Assembly: GCF_007341385.1 (NCBI RefSeq)
Contig: NZ_VJYD01000008.1
Location: 1 to 64,000 of the forward strand
Length of the DNA stretch: 64,000 nucleotides
Origin: Flavobacterium daemonense
GTDB taxonomy: Bacteria > Bacteroidota > Bacteroidia > Flavobacteriales > Flavobacteriaceae
Direction of reading: 5' to 3'
Shown: positions 33,826 through 42,326 of the stretch, piece by piece
Layout: each line of letters opens with the position of its first letter
How positions within the stretch are numbered: position 1 is the first letter of the stretch
The notes under the pieces: model-generated
What the model saw: only the letters and a program-made list of their open reading frames with translations
The model's database searches: none
What the model was told of the DNA's origin: nothing
Translations under genes and position numbers: made by a program

Positions 33826-34989
33826 ATGAGTAAAATACTAATTATCGAAGACGAAGCAGCGATCAGAAGAGTTTTGGTAAAAATATTATCAGAAGAAAAT
33901 GATTCATACCAAGTTGATGAAGCTGAAGATGGTGTTGCGGGACTTGAAAAAATAAAAAACAACGATTACGATTTGGTTTTGTGCGATATCAAAATGCCAA
34001 AAATGGATGGTGTTGAGGTTTTAGAAGAAGTAAAAAAAATAAAGCCAGAAATCCCGATGGTGATGATTTCGGGCCACGGCGATATGGAAACGGCAATTCA
34101 CACGATGCGTTTGGGAGCGTTTGATTATATTTCAAAACCGCCAGATTTAAATCGTTTGTTAAATACGGTTCGTAATGCTTTAGACAAAAAACAATTAGTT
34201 GTTGAGAATAAAATTCTAAAGAAAAAAGTCAGTAAAAATTACGAAATGATTGGTGACAGCGAATCAATTGATCATATCAAAGTGATGATTGATAAAGTAG
34301 CCCCAACAGAAGCCAGAGTTTTGATTACGGGTCCAAACGGAACTGGAAAAGAATTAGTAGCGCATCAATTACATGAAAAAAGCGAACGTGCTAATTTTCC
34401 TTTGATCGAAGTAAACTGTGCTGCGATTCCGAGTGAATTGATCGAAAGTGAATTATTCGGACACGTAAAAGGTGCATTTACATCGGCAGTGAAGGATCGC
34501 GCAGGGAAATTTGAAGCAGCTGACAAAGGGACTATTTTCTTAGATGAAATTGGTGATATGAGTCTTTCGGCGCAAGCCAAAGTTTTACGTGCGCTTCAAG
34601 AAAGCATGATTACACGAGTTGGTGCCGATAAAGATATTAAAGTTGATGTTCGCGTTGTAGCGGCAACAAATAAAGACTTAAAAATAGAAATTGCCGAAGG
34701 TCGTTTCCGTGAAGATTTATATCATCGTTTGGCAGTTATTTTGATAAAAGTGCCGCCGTTGAATGAAAGACGTGATGATATTCCGGCTTTAATCAAGCAT
34801 TTTGCAGAAAAAATTGCTTCGGAACAAGGAAATGCGGTTAAAGGATTTTCGGCGCAAGCCATACAATTGTTGCAGGAATACGATTGGACAGGAAATATTC
34901 GTGAACTTCGAAATGTGGTAGAAAGATTGATCATTTTAGGAGGAAACGAAATCTCTGAAAGTGATGTAAAAATGTTCGCAAGCAAATAA
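33826..34989 (+). CDS. NtrC-family sigma-54 activator lacking a DNA-binding domain
   Basis: 387-residue response regulator. The receiver domain (1-120) has the acidic pocket EDE, phospho-acceptor D54 (VLCDIKMPKMDG) and lysine 104 (YISKPPD). The AAA+ domain has Walker A GPNGTGKE, the sigma-54-contact loop GAFTSA at 216-221, Walker B GTIFLDE and the arginine-finger region REDLYHRL. The protein stops right after the AAA+ lid (GGNEISESDVKMFASK). The usual Fis-type helix-turn-helix of about 60 residues is absent, so it would activate sigma-54 RNA polymerase from solution or through a partner. No histidine kinase is adjacent. Confidence 0.9.
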   Translation: MSKILIIEDEAAIRRVLVKILSEENDSYQVDEAEDGVAGLEKIKNNDYDLVLCDIKMPKMDGVEVLEEVKKIKPEIPMVMISGHGDMETAIHTMRLGAFDYISKPPDLNRLLNTVRNALDKKQLVVENKILKKKVSKNYEMIGDSESIDHIKVMIDKVAPTEARVLITGPNGTGKELVAHQLHEKSERANFPLIEVNCAAIPSELIESELFGHVKGAFTSAVKDRAGKFEAADKGTIFLDEIGDMSLSAQAKVLRALQESMITRVGADKDIKVDVRVVAATNKDLKIEIAEGRFREDLYHRLAVILIKVPPLNERRDDIPALIKHFAEKIASEQGNAVKGFSAQAIQLLQEYDWTGNIRELRNVVERLIILGGNEISESDVKMFASK

Positions 34990-35089
34990 AATTAATTTAA
35001 TGATTTAAAAATTTAATGATTGAAAGATAATCAGCAGCGATTTAATCTTTTAATTTTTTTTCAATTTTTTAATCTTTCAATCTCAATAG

Positions 35090-35752
35090 ATGAAACTAAA
35101 AAAAATAAACGAGAAACTACAGGACGGACTAATTGAAAACGGTTTAACAGAAGCAAATGTTTTGCAGATGGAGACTTTTTCAACAATTAAAAGCGGTGCC
35201 GACTGTGTGATTGTTTCTCCAGCGGGAAGTGGGAAAAGTACAACGATTGTATTGAATGTAATTCAGCAATTGGCAGGAAAAACCGAAGAATCGCCACGTG
35301 CATTAATCTTCGTTGAAGACAAAGCAAAGGTTTTAGAAATGGTAGAGCTTTTTGAGAAGTACGGAAAATATACGAATCTAGAAGTTTATGGAGTAAACGA
35401 AAAAGGCGACATGGATTATGATAAGAATTACATTTCCACCGGAATCGATGTTTTGATTGGAACACCAACAAAACTAAACGATATGTTTAGTACAGCGGGT
35501 TACAATGTAAATCGTCTTAAAATGTTCATTCTAGATGATGCTGATCCTATTTTGAAATTGCGCCACGAACCAAAAATTATGCGTATTTCAAATAGTATTG
35601 CAAAAACGCAGCGTTTAATTTTTACCGAAACCTTGACAGAAAGAATCGAAATTTTGGCAGATAAAATGCTGATAGAACCTTATTTATTTGATATGGATGA
35701 GGAAGGCGAGGATGAACTTGATGAAGAGGAAGACGACGTAGAGGAAGAATAG
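35090..35752 (+). CDS. Half-length DEAD-box helicase-like protein (RecA domain 1 only)
   Basis: 220-residue protein. Q-motif-like region near residues 20-30, motif I SPAGSGKSTT (44-53), motif Ib-like GTPTKLNDM, DEAD-like motif DDAD (FILDDADPI) and a weak motif III region FTETLTER. The second RecA-like domain with motifs IV-VI is missing, and the chain ends in a very acidic tail (DMDEEGEDELDEEEDDVEEE). It cannot be a complete helicase. It may be an RNA-binding ATPase or regulator. Such proteins are common in flavobacteria; the role is unknown. Confidence 0.78.
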   Translation: MKLKKINEKLQDGLIENGLTEANVLQMETFSTIKSGADCVIVSPAGSGKSTTIVLNVIQQLAGKTEESPRALIFVEDKAKVLEMVELFEKYGKYTNLEVYGVNEKGDMDYDKNYISTGIDVLIGTPTKLNDMFSTAGYNVNRLKMFILDDADPILKLRHEPKIMRISNSIAKTQRLIFTETLTERIEILADKMLIEPYLFDMDEEGEDELDEEEDDVEEE

Positions 35753-35764
35753 ACTTTTCAGTAT

Positions 35765-36583
35765 ATGATAGAAATGATAAAAACATTTAAATTTTTGACG
35801 ATTGCGCTTCTGGCTTTTTTCGCAATTATTTATATGCTTATTGTTTCTTATGTTTATTTTAATCAGGTTGGGATGGTTTTTCAAAGCCAAGCGCTTCCAA
35901 AAGAATATAAATTTAATTATGAAAGTCCATTTGAAGAGCTGAATATCAAATCTTTTGATGGCGTAAATTTAAATGGCCTTTTATTCAAGGCTGAAAATTC
36001 TAAAGGCTTAGTATTCTATCTTCATGGAAATGCTGGAACTCTTGAAACTTGGGGTAGCATCGCCAAAAACTACACCAATTTAGGATACGATATTTTTATT
36101 CTAGATTATAGGAGTTTTGGGAAAAGTGAAGGAGAAATTGAAAATGAAGAACAGTTAAACAAAGATGTCGCAACGGTTTATAAAAAATTAACGCAACGAT
36201 ATCCTGAAAATAAAATTATTATTGCGGGGTACTCTATTGGATCAGGTTTGGCAACAATTTTAGCTTCAGAAAATAAACCAAAGGCTTTGATTCTTCAGTC
36301 TCCTTATTTTAGTTTTACGGAGTTATCAGGAACTAGAGTTCGATTTTTTCCTGATTTTATGAAAAAGTTTCATTTAGAAACGTATCAGTATCTTCCAAAA
36401 GTCAAAGCGCCAATTTATATTTTTCATGGTTTGGATGATCAATTAATTCCAGTTAAAAATTCGGTCCGATTAAATAAGATTTTAGGTACTAAAGGTCATT
36501 TGTATCTTTTAAAAGGACAAGAACATATTGGAATGAATGAAAATGAAAGTTTTCAAGAACAATTAAAAGTAATATTAAAATAA
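35765..36583 (+). CDS. Membrane-anchored alpha/beta hydrolase
   Basis: 272-residue hydrolase with an N-terminal membrane helix (about 8-28). The oxyanion strand is VFYLHGNAGTLETWG. The nucleophile elbow GYSIGSG gives the catalytic serine near 160, the aspartate is in FHGLDDQLIP and the histidine in KGQEHIGMNE. It belongs to the BAHD/YfhR-like serine aminopeptidase_S33 group. It lies 12 bases after the DEAD-box gene and 16 before the next, so probably in an operon. Substrate unknown. Confidence 0.85.
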   Translation: MIEMIKTFKFLTIALLAFFAIIYMLIVSYVYFNQVGMVFQSQALPKEYKFNYESPFEELNIKSFDGVNLNGLLFKAENSKGLVFYLHGNAGTLETWGSIAKNYTNLGYDIFILDYRSFGKSEGEIENEEQLNKDVATVYKKLTQRYPENKIIIAGYSIGSGLATILASENKPKALILQSPYFSFTELSGTRVRFFPDFMKKFHLETYQYLPKVKAPIYIFHGLDDQLIPVKNSVRLNKILGTKGHLYLLKGQEHIGMNENESFQEQLKVILK

Positions 36584-36599
36584 TAAAAAATATAATGTC

Positions 36600-36818
36600 A
36601 TGGGATTAATGAAGGTGTTTTCAGGAAGTGAAGTTTTAGCAATTGCTTTGCAGGAAAGATTAGAAGAAGCTGGAGTAGAAACAGTAAAAAAAGATAATAT
36701 TCAATCCGCTCGTTTGGGAGGTTTTGGCGGAACAGATTTAGCAGTTGAGGTTTTTATTCAAGAAACCGATTTTGCAAAAGCAAATCCAGTTATCGAAGAT
36801 TTCAGAATGAGTATTTAA
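36600..36818 (+). CDS. Small DUF2007-type protein
   Basis: 72-residue protein. The pattern MKVFSGSEVLAIALQERLEE followed by AGVETVKKDN and LAVEVFIQETDFAKANPVIE matches the DUF2007 'putative signal transducing protein' family, which folds like a small ferredoxin-type alpha/beta domain related to PII-like proteins. Function unestablished. It follows the alpha/beta hydrolase closely on the same strand. Confidence 0.75.
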   Translation: MGLMKVFSGSEVLAIALQERLEEAGVETVKKDNIQSARLGGFGGTDLAVEVFIQETDFAKANPVIEDFRMSI

Positions 36819-36821
36819 ATA

Positions 36822-36905
36822 GTATTCAGTGTTCAGCATTCAGTCACAGTTTCATGCTGTAATTGCAAACTACGAGTGAATACTAAATACTGAATACTGC
36901 GAACT
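36822..36905. repeat. ATTCAGT-word inverted repeat before the Cof-type gene
   Basis: AGTATTCAGTGTTCAGCATT (from 36822) faces GTGAATACTAAATACTGAAT (to about 36899), an imperfect palindrome made of 7-8-base words. It ends directly before the ATG at 36914. Confidence 0.6.
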
Positions 36906-36913
36906 AAAAAAAT

Positions 36914-37717
36914 ATGCAGTACAAAATGTTAGTGCTCGACATGGATGACACCTTGTTGACAGACGATCATAGAATTTCAGATTTAAATAAAAAAGTTTTA
37001 TTAGAAGCTCAAGCAAAAGGAGTTTATGTGGTTTTGGCTTCTGGTCGACCAACTTCGGCAATGACGGCTTACGCAAAAGAACTTGAATTGGACAAAAACG
37101 ATTCTTATATGATTTCGTTTAACGGAGCCATTATCAGCCGTGTTAAGGATGATTTGGTTTTATTTGAGCAGAAATTGAGTGTTGAACAAATTCACGATTT
37201 GTATGATTACAGTGTGAAAATGAATACGCATATCATAACTTATTTAGACGATGAAATTATCAGCGAAACCGATTCTGAATTCATCGAAATCGAAAAAGAA
37301 ATTACTGGAATGCCACATCTTTTGGTTTCTAGTTTTAAAGATTATGTTGACAGACCGGCTGTGAAATGTATTTTATTAAAAGCGCCATCTGAATTAAAAG
37401 AATTAGAAGAAGATCTGAAAGCTAAAATGCCACATTTGAGTGTTTCAATGTCTAAACCTTTTTTTCTTGAAGCGGCGCAGCAAGGAATTGACAAAGCTGC
37501 AAGCTTGAAACTTCTGGCAGATAAATTAGGAATCCTTCAAGAGGAAATTATCGCTGTGGGTAATGCCGGAAATGATTTGACAATGATCGAATATGCAGGT
37601 CTCGGCGTTTGGGTTGATAATGTTACTCCCGAATTGCGTGATAAAGCTGATTTGATTGTAGCGTCAAATAATAATGACGGAGTTGCAGAAGTTGTGCAAA
37701 AATATATCTTGAATTAA
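36914..37717 (+). CDS. Cof-type HAD-IIB phosphatase
   Basis: 267-residue sugar-phosphatase-like HAD hydrolase. Motif I is LVLDMDDTLLTDD, motif II VVLASGRPTSAM, the motif III lysine lies in GIDKAASLKLLAD, and motif IV is VGNAGNDLTMIEYAGLGVWV. The C2-type cap lies between residues 85 and 200. Members hydrolyse sugar phosphates, flavin mononucleotide or pyridoxal phosphate with broad specificity. The start follows a palindromic repeat. Confidence 0.88.
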   Translation: MQYKMLVLDMDDTLLTDDHRISDLNKKVLLEAQAKGVYVVLASGRPTSAMTAYAKELELDKNDSYMISFNGAIISRVKDDLVLFEQKLSVEQIHDLYDYSVKMNTHIITYLDDEIISETDSEFIEIEKEITGMPHLLVSSFKDYVDRPAVKCILLKAPSELKELEEDLKAKMPHLSVSMSKPFFLEAAQQGIDKAASLKLLADKLGILQEEIIAVGNAGNDLTMIEYAGLGVWVDNVTPELRDKADLIVASNNNDGVAEVVQKYILN

Positions 37718-37763
37718 TCGGTCTTTTTGTAGAATCAGAATACCAATTTTATTTTAAGAAATG

Positions 37764-37813
37764 CGTTCCAAATCTTTGCAACCTTTACAAAGTTTGCAAA
37801 GATTTGGAAAACG
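37764..37813. repeat. Palindrome between convergent genes
   Basis: CGTTCCAAATCTTTGCAA (37764-37781) pairs with TTTGCAAAGATTTGGAAAACG (37793-37813), with one bulge. It is probably a terminator for both converging genes and shares the TTTGCAA words of the other repeats. Confidence 0.65.
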
Positions 37814-37823
37814 TAGTTTCTTA

Positions 37824-38342
37824 TTATTTTTTAGCTACAGAAACAAAATATTTATTTCCGTCACCCATTGTTAATTTTACGCGTTCGTCGCAAAGATCGA
37901 TTGCAAAAGCGGCGCTTTCATAACAGCTGCAAGTTGTGTTTTTGTCTTTAGACATTTCTGTTTTACAGTTGTTGTTTTTAAAAGCTGCTAATTGCGGAGT
38001 GTACAAACTAACTAAATCTGTAGAAGCAGTAACCAGAGAAATAATACTTGCCGAATTGTTGTTCGTAATTCTGTAAACAATTCTATCAGTATAATTGACA
38101 TCATTTACAGTTACTTTACGAATATACGTATAAGCAGTTGACTCTGCACCTGGTTCTTTTACTTCAAACTTAAAACCAACAGCACGAATAGCAACATCAA
38201 ATTGCTGCTGCGAGTTTAAACTTGCCCAAGTCGTTAAGGTACTAATCGAAGGAAATGGATTTGCGGCTGGAGCATTAGTTTGCGCTTGCGAACTAAAAAT
38301 GGTTAAGAACATCAAGCAGATTGTGGGTAAAAATGCTTTCAT
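37824..38342 (-). CDS. Exported protein of unknown function
   Basis: 172-residue protein starting at MKAFLPTICLMFLTIFSSQA, a clear signal peptide with cleavage after SSQA. A longer frame upstream to 38444 adds a basic, unlikely N-terminus. The mature part is a single domain with four cysteines (NNNCKTEMSKDKNTTCSCYE and DLCDERV), so disulfides are likely in the periplasm or outside. No family recognised. It is followed by a convergent palindrome. Confidence 0.7.
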   Translation of the reverse strand: MKAFLPTICLMFLTIFSSQAQTNAPAANPFPSISTLTTWASLNSQQQFDVAIRAVGFKFEVKEPGAESTAYTYIRKVTVNDVNYTDRIVYRITNNNSASIISLVTASTDLVSLYTPQLAAFKNNNCKTEMSKDKNTTCSCYESAAFAIDLCDERVKLTMGDGNKYFVSVAKK

Positions 38343-38570
38343 AAAGTGTGGTATTTGTATTTTGATTTTGCCTACTCTCTTTGGTTTTCGGCTTTCCCAT
38401 TTCATTTTGTAACACAAAACAACAACATAACGGTTGAAATTCAAAATTGTTATGTCCGATTTATTATTAAATTAATCAACACGTTCTATGATTTCCAAAT
38501 CAGCCTAAATTCTCATAAAGAATTTAGTTCTAGTAAATGTAAGATTTTTTTAATTTAAATTGCAAAAAAA

Positions 38571-38605
38571 TGTATTTAATCGATGAAATTTGCATTTAAT
38601 CGATG
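38571..38605. promoter_or_regulatory. Direct repeat with 20-base period (candidate operator)
   Basis: TGTATTTAATCGATG (38571-38585) and TGCATTTAATCGATG (38591-38605) differ at one base and are offset by exactly 20 bases, about two helical turns. They lie in the roughly 480-base gap between the divergent genes at 38342 and 38827, which otherwise shows only AT-rich sequence. Confidence 0.45.
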
Positions 38606-38746
38606 TTTTTGTCGTTTTATTCTTATTGAATTGTGTTACGTAAAGTTCGAAAAAAATATCGTTAATCAAAATGTTTGCGCAATTTAAGTGTTTTTTATTT
38701 TCAATTAAATGGATATTTGTCCAAATTGTTGAAACGAAGTCGATTA

Positions 38747-38781
38747 TTGATTTTCTTTTACAAATATTGTTCGTAAATTTG
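38747..38781 (+). promoter_or_regulatory. Promoter of mtaB
   Basis: TTG at 38747-38749 and TAAATTTG at 38774-38781 (full -7 consensus) with a 24-base spacer. The leader is about 40 nt. Confidence 0.55.
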
Positions 38782-38826
38782 CAGCCTTAAATTTTTTGAC
38801 AACGATTTCATTAATTTAAGAGAATT

Positions 38827-40161
38827 ATGGAAAATAGAAAGAAAGTTGCCTTTTATACGCTGGGTTGTAAACTGAATTTTTCAGAGACTTCTACAATCGC
38901 CAGAAATTTTAATGACGAAGGTTTTGACCGCGTCGATTTTGAAGAAGTTGCCGATATTTATGTCATAAATACCTGCTCGGTAACCGAAAATGCTGATAAA
39001 CAGTTTAAACAAGTAGTGAAAAAAGCCATGAAGCTTAATGACAAAGCTTTTGTTGCCGCTGTTGGTTGTTATGCACAACTAAAACCAGAAGAATTGGCAG
39101 CTGTTGATGGCGTTGACTTGGTTTTAGGTGCTACAGAAAAATTTAAAATCACTGATTATATTCATGATTTAAGCAAAAATGATATGGGTGAAGTTCACTC
39201 ATGCGAAATTGCTGAAGCCGATTTTTATGTGGGAAGTTATTCCATTGGTGACAGAACTCGTGCTTTCTTGAAAGTTCAGGACGGTTGCGATTATAAATGT
39301 ACATACTGCACAATTCCATTAGCAAGGGGAATTTCTAGAAGTGATGCTCTAGAAAATGTGCTGAAAAATGCAAAAGAAATCTCTGCTCAAAATATCCGTG
39401 AAATTGTTTTAACGGGTGTGAATATTGGTGATTACGGGAAAGGCGAATTCGGGAATAAAAAACACGAACACACTTTTCTAGATTTAGTTCAGGCATTGGA
39501 TAAAGTAGAAGGAATTGAGCGTTTAAGAATTTCTTCGATTGAACCGAATTTATTAAAAAACGAAACGATTGAATTCGTTTCTAAAAGTCGCACTTTTGTT
39601 CCTCATTTTCATATTCCGCTACAATCAGGAAGCAATGATATTTTAAAATTGATGAAACGCCGTTATTTGCGCGAAGTTTATGTTGATAGAGTAAATAAAA
39701 TTCGTGAAGTAATGCCTCATGCTTGTATAGGTGTCGATGTAATTGTTGGTTTTCCAGGTGAAACCGATGAACATTTTTTAGAAACCTATCATTTCTTGAA
39801 TGAATTGGATATTTCATATCTGCATGTTTTTACCTATTCTGAAAGAGATAATACAGAAGCTGCTGAAATGGATGGCGTTGTTCCTGCAAACGTTCGTGCC
39901 AAAAGAAGTAAAATGCTTCGTGGCTTATCAGTTAAAAAACGTCGTGCTTTTTATGAAAGCCAATTAGGAACTAAAAGAACTGTTCTTTTTGAAGGAGAAA
40001 ATAAAGAAGGATATATTCACGGTTTTACCGAAAATTACGTAAAAGTAAAAACGCCTTGGAACCCAGAATTGGTAAATACTTTGCAAGAAATCAATTTGAC
40101 TAAAATCGACGAAGACGGAAGTGTTCGTATGGAGTTTGTAAATAAATTAGCGGAAGCTTAA
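38827..40161 (+). CDS. mtaB: tRNA t6A37 methylthiotransferase MtaB
   Basis: 444-residue radical-SAM enzyme that converts t6A37 to ms2t6A37 in tRNAs reading ANN codons. The UPF0004 domain starts KVAFYTLGCKLNFSETS with cysteines in INTCSVTE and AAVGCYAQ. The radical-SAM motif is DGCDYKCTYCTIPLARG. LQSGSNDILKLMKRRY and VIVGFPGETDEHF are standard, and a TRAM domain ends the protein. The KLNFSE variant and total length indicate MtaB over MiaB or RimO. Confidence 0.93.
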   Translation: MENRKKVAFYTLGCKLNFSETSTIARNFNDEGFDRVDFEEVADIYVINTCSVTENADKQFKQVVKKAMKLNDKAFVAAVGCYAQLKPEELAAVDGVDLVLGATEKFKITDYIHDLSKNDMGEVHSCEIAEADFYVGSYSIGDRTRAFLKVQDGCDYKCTYCTIPLARGISRSDALENVLKNAKEISAQNIREIVLTGVNIGDYGKGEFGNKKHEHTFLDLVQALDKVEGIERLRISSIEPNLLKNETIEFVSKSRTFVPHFHIPLQSGSNDILKLMKRRYLREVYVDRVNKIREVMPHACIGVDVIVGFPGETDEHFLETYHFLNELDISYLHVFTYSERDNTEAAEMDGVVPANVRAKRSKMLRGLSVKKRRAFYESQLGTKRTVLFEGENKEGYIHGFTENYVKVKTPWNPELVNTLQEINLTKIDEDGSVRMEFVNKLAEA

Positions 40162-40177
40162 AAATATACTCAAAGTA

Positions 40178-40275
40178 TTGTCATTGCGAGGAACGAAGCA
40201 ATCGCACTAACAATAAGCGGGTTTGCTAATCAAAAGTAATACTGAATGTGATTGCTTCGTTCCTCGCAATGACAA
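40178..40275. repeat. MITE-like palindrome, GTCATTGCGAGGAACGAAGC family, copy 1
   Basis: Perfect 26-base arms (left 40178-40203, right 40250-40275), containing CATTGCGAGGAACGAAGCAA and its complement, enclose 46 bases. A second copy is at 56408-56493. The arm word is also known to me from intergenic repeats in unrelated bacteria. No transposase is encoded. Confidence 0.85.
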
Positions 40276-40310
40276 ATAAAAAAGCCCTTTTTTAAAAGGG
40301 CTTTTTTATT
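40276..40310. terminator. Bidirectional terminator after mtaB
   Basis: AATAAAAAAGCCCTTTT / AAAAGGGCTTTTTTATT is a perfect palindrome with A/T tracts on both sides, between the convergent mtaB and the hypothetical gene at 40323. It abuts the MITE-like repeat. Confidence 0.88.
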
Positions 40311-40322
40311 GTATCAAAAAAT

Positions 40323-40835
40323 CTACTTCTTATCCTCAGAAACAATCAATTTCAAAGAATTAATATAATCCGTATCAAATTCAATCACTCGAATTTTTTC
40401 GGGATTAAAATTCAATTCACCGCCAAATTCGCCTCTAATATCTAAAAAATCAATTAAAAGTTCTTCCTCTGTAAGTGAAAGCAATTTTCCTAAATAAGCC
40501 GATTTAGCTGATTTTTTAGCAATCTGAAAAATGCCGTATTTACTGCTTACATAGTTTAAAATCGATTCCAAATCTTTAATAGGGATAATATCCTCAGAAT
40601 TGATTTTTAAGCCTTTAAGCCGAATCACTTTTTCGGTAAAAGCCAAATCGTGATCACGATTCACGGCAAGGATATTTTTGTTTCTCAAAATCACAAAACC
40701 ATCCAAAATAAAATCAACCGGATTATTTCGAAGCAAAATCCAATCGTCAGAATAGTCAATTAGGAATCCGGTAAAAATCTGTTTTTTATCCTCAAATTCT
40801 ATTTCAACTAATTGTCTTAAATATTGTTCCATCAT
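40323..40835 (-). CDS. Conserved-looking protein of unknown function, possible tandem Sm-like barrels
   Basis: 170-residue soluble protein that I do not recognise. Two halves share a pattern: FTGFLIDYSDDWILLRNNPV with DGFVILRNKNI in the first, and LGKLLSLTEEELLIDFLDIR with NPEKIRVIEFDTDY in the second. Each has the G-x-L-x(6-8)-hydrophobic-strand shape of small Sm/SH3-like barrels. This is inference from pattern alone. It has no signal peptide and no membrane helix. It precedes an SDR gene in transcript order only distantly. Confidence 0.6.
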   Translation of the reverse strand: MMEQYLRQLVEIEFEDKKQIFTGFLIDYSDDWILLRNNPVDFILDGFVILRNKNILAVNRDHDLAFTEKVIRLKGLKINSEDIIPIKDLESILNYVSSKYGIFQIAKKSAKSAYLGKLLSLTEEELLIDFLDIRGEFGGELNFNPEKIRVIEFDTDYINSLKLIVSEDKK

Positions 40836-40885
40836 AATTGTTTTTGGAATTCCATCTCGAAGCTATCGCGATGAAATTTAAATTT

Positions 40886-41602
40886 TTAAGGGTTTGTTGA
40901 CCAAATACTACTGTTTTTAATAAAAACTCTTCTGTTCAATTTTAATTGTGCTATAATCAAATCTGCCATATCTTCAGACTGCATTACTTTTTCAGGATTT
41001 CCGTCTGTCAGGTTTAGTTCCTTTGCCATATCAGTTGCCACCGTGCTCGGTGTCAGAGCAGTTACACGAATATTGTGTTTTCTCATTTCCTGCATCAAAG
41101 AATCGGTTAAACCTAAAACAGCAAATTTCGAAGCGCTGTATGCACTTGTCAAAGCGTTTCCGTTTAAGCCTGCAGTCGATGAAATATTGATAATATCACC
41201 AGTTTGTCTTTCAATCATATTTGGGATTACGGCACGAGTTGTATAGTAGGTTCCCATTAAATTCACCTGAATTATTTTTTCCCATTCGCTTGGTTCTAAT
41301 TCTAAGAATTTCCCAAAAGAAGCAATTCCGGCATTATTGATTAAAATATCAATGTTTTTAAATTCGGCTAAAGCTTTTTCTACAGCTGTGTTTATCGAAT
41401 TCATATCTGCAACGTCTGCTGCCAAAGCCAACGATTTTACACCTAAGTTATTCGTTTGATCGGCAAGCTGGTCAACATCGGCTTGAGTTCTTGCAAGTAA
41501 AATTAGATTTACGCCTTCTTTGGCTAAAGCAATTGCAATGGCTTTTCCAATTCCTTTTCCTGCTCCAGTAATTAGGGCAGTTTTATTTTTTAAGTCTGTC
41601 AT
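40886..41602 (-). CDS. SDR-family oxidoreductase (FabG-like)
   Basis: 238-residue classical short-chain dehydrogenase. [12 protein letters not shown] is the cofactor loop, NNAGIASFG follows strand 4, the catalytic serine is in [10 protein letters not shown] and the tyrosine and lysine in [13 protein letters not shown]. Similar enzymes are annotated as 3-ketoacyl-ACP reductase, but the gene is isolated from fatty-acid genes, so the substrate is open. ATG 41602 ([13 protein letters not shown]) was chosen because a -7 element at 41645-41652 lies inside the longer frame starting at 41647. Confidence 0.88.
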   Translation of the reverse strand: MTDLKNKTALITGAGKGIGKAIAIALAKEGVNLILLARTQADVDQLADQTNNLGVKSLALAADVADMNSINTAVEKALAEFKNIDILINNAGIASFGKFLELEPSEWEKIIQVNLMGTYYTTRAVIPNMIERQTGDIINISSTAGLNGNALTSAYSASKFAVLGLTDSLMQEMRKHNIRVTALTPSTVATDMAKELNLTDGNPEKVMQSEDMADLIIAQLKLNRRVFIKNSSIWSTNP

Positions 41603-41644
41603 GATCGTATTTTTTGAAATGCAGAAAGCATCATTTGAGTTACA

Positions 41645-41652
41645 CAAAAATA
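41645..41652 (-). promoter_or_regulatory. -7 promoter element of the FabG-like gene
   Basis: The minus strand reads TATTTTTG, a TAnnTTTG match, about 42 bases before the ATG at 41602. Confidence 0.45.
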
Positions 41653-41877
41653 CAGTTTTTGCTTCCTAAAATGATGCTTTAAATGCTTTCTTAATCTAAG
41701 TTTAACATGTTTTTGATGTGTAAAAACCTAAGATTTTTTATAAAGAACATCAACTTGATTTATTCTAATAAAAATTGGACTTCAATATTGCTTTCAATTT
41801 TTATTTTTTTGAATTGAATGAATAGCTCTAAATTTTTAAAGCATAGATTTTAGAAATTATGTAAAAAGAAATTTGAA

Positions 41878-42246
41878 CTATTTTTTAAGCGTAATAATGA
41901 TAACTCCGTTTGCACCTTTGTCTCCATAAATTATTTTGGCTTTGTCTTCTTTCACGATATTGATGGATTCAATACTATTTGGGTTTATAGTAGAAAATTC
42001 TTTGGAGTTAATTACTTTTCCATCTACAATAACGAGAGGCTCTTTTGCAGAAGATCGAGAGGGAGCACAAATGATAACTCGAGTATTTGGGGGGATTTCT
42101 GCAGCGTGAATACTATCTTTTGAAAGAGTATTTGCTTCAGCAGAATTATTTTTTGGAGTTTCTTTTGAAACTGTTTTTTCTTGTGCCGTCATAACGAAAC
42201 ATGAAAGCATAGTTAGGACTAATGAAATAAGTTTTAGACTTTTCAC
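41878..42246 (-). CDS. Exported TonB-receptor plug-like small protein
   Basis: About 122-residue protein. Using the GTG at 42246 (KSLKLISLVLTMLSCFVMTA) gives a proper signal peptide; a TTG at 42288 would add 14 residues ahead of it. The mature C-terminal part PLVIVDGKVINSKEFSTINP, then SIESINIVKEDKAKIIYGDK and GANGVIIITLK, is the characteristic plug segment of SusC-like TonB-dependent receptors, but no beta-barrel follows. It lies 80 bases behind an anti-sigma factor with the same kind of C-terminal segment, so both act in one envelope-signalling unit by inference. Confidence 0.75.
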   Translation of the reverse strand: MKSLKLISLVLTMLSCFVMTAQEKTVSKETPKNNSAEANTLSKDSIHAAEIPPNTRVIICAPSRSSAKEPLVIVDGKVINSKEFSTINPNSIESINIVKEDKAKIIYGDKGANGVIIITLKK

Positions 42247-42326
42247 GCTAAATGATTTTAGATAAATGTTAGAATTAAACCTTGTCAAAATCCTCGAAAC
42301 TTTGACAAAGTTGTGCTGGATTTCAG

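Noticed and set aside
37824..38444. Longer form of the exported protein with a basic N-terminus
   Set aside because: The internal ATG at 38342 is followed at once by a proper signal peptide; the extension would bury it.
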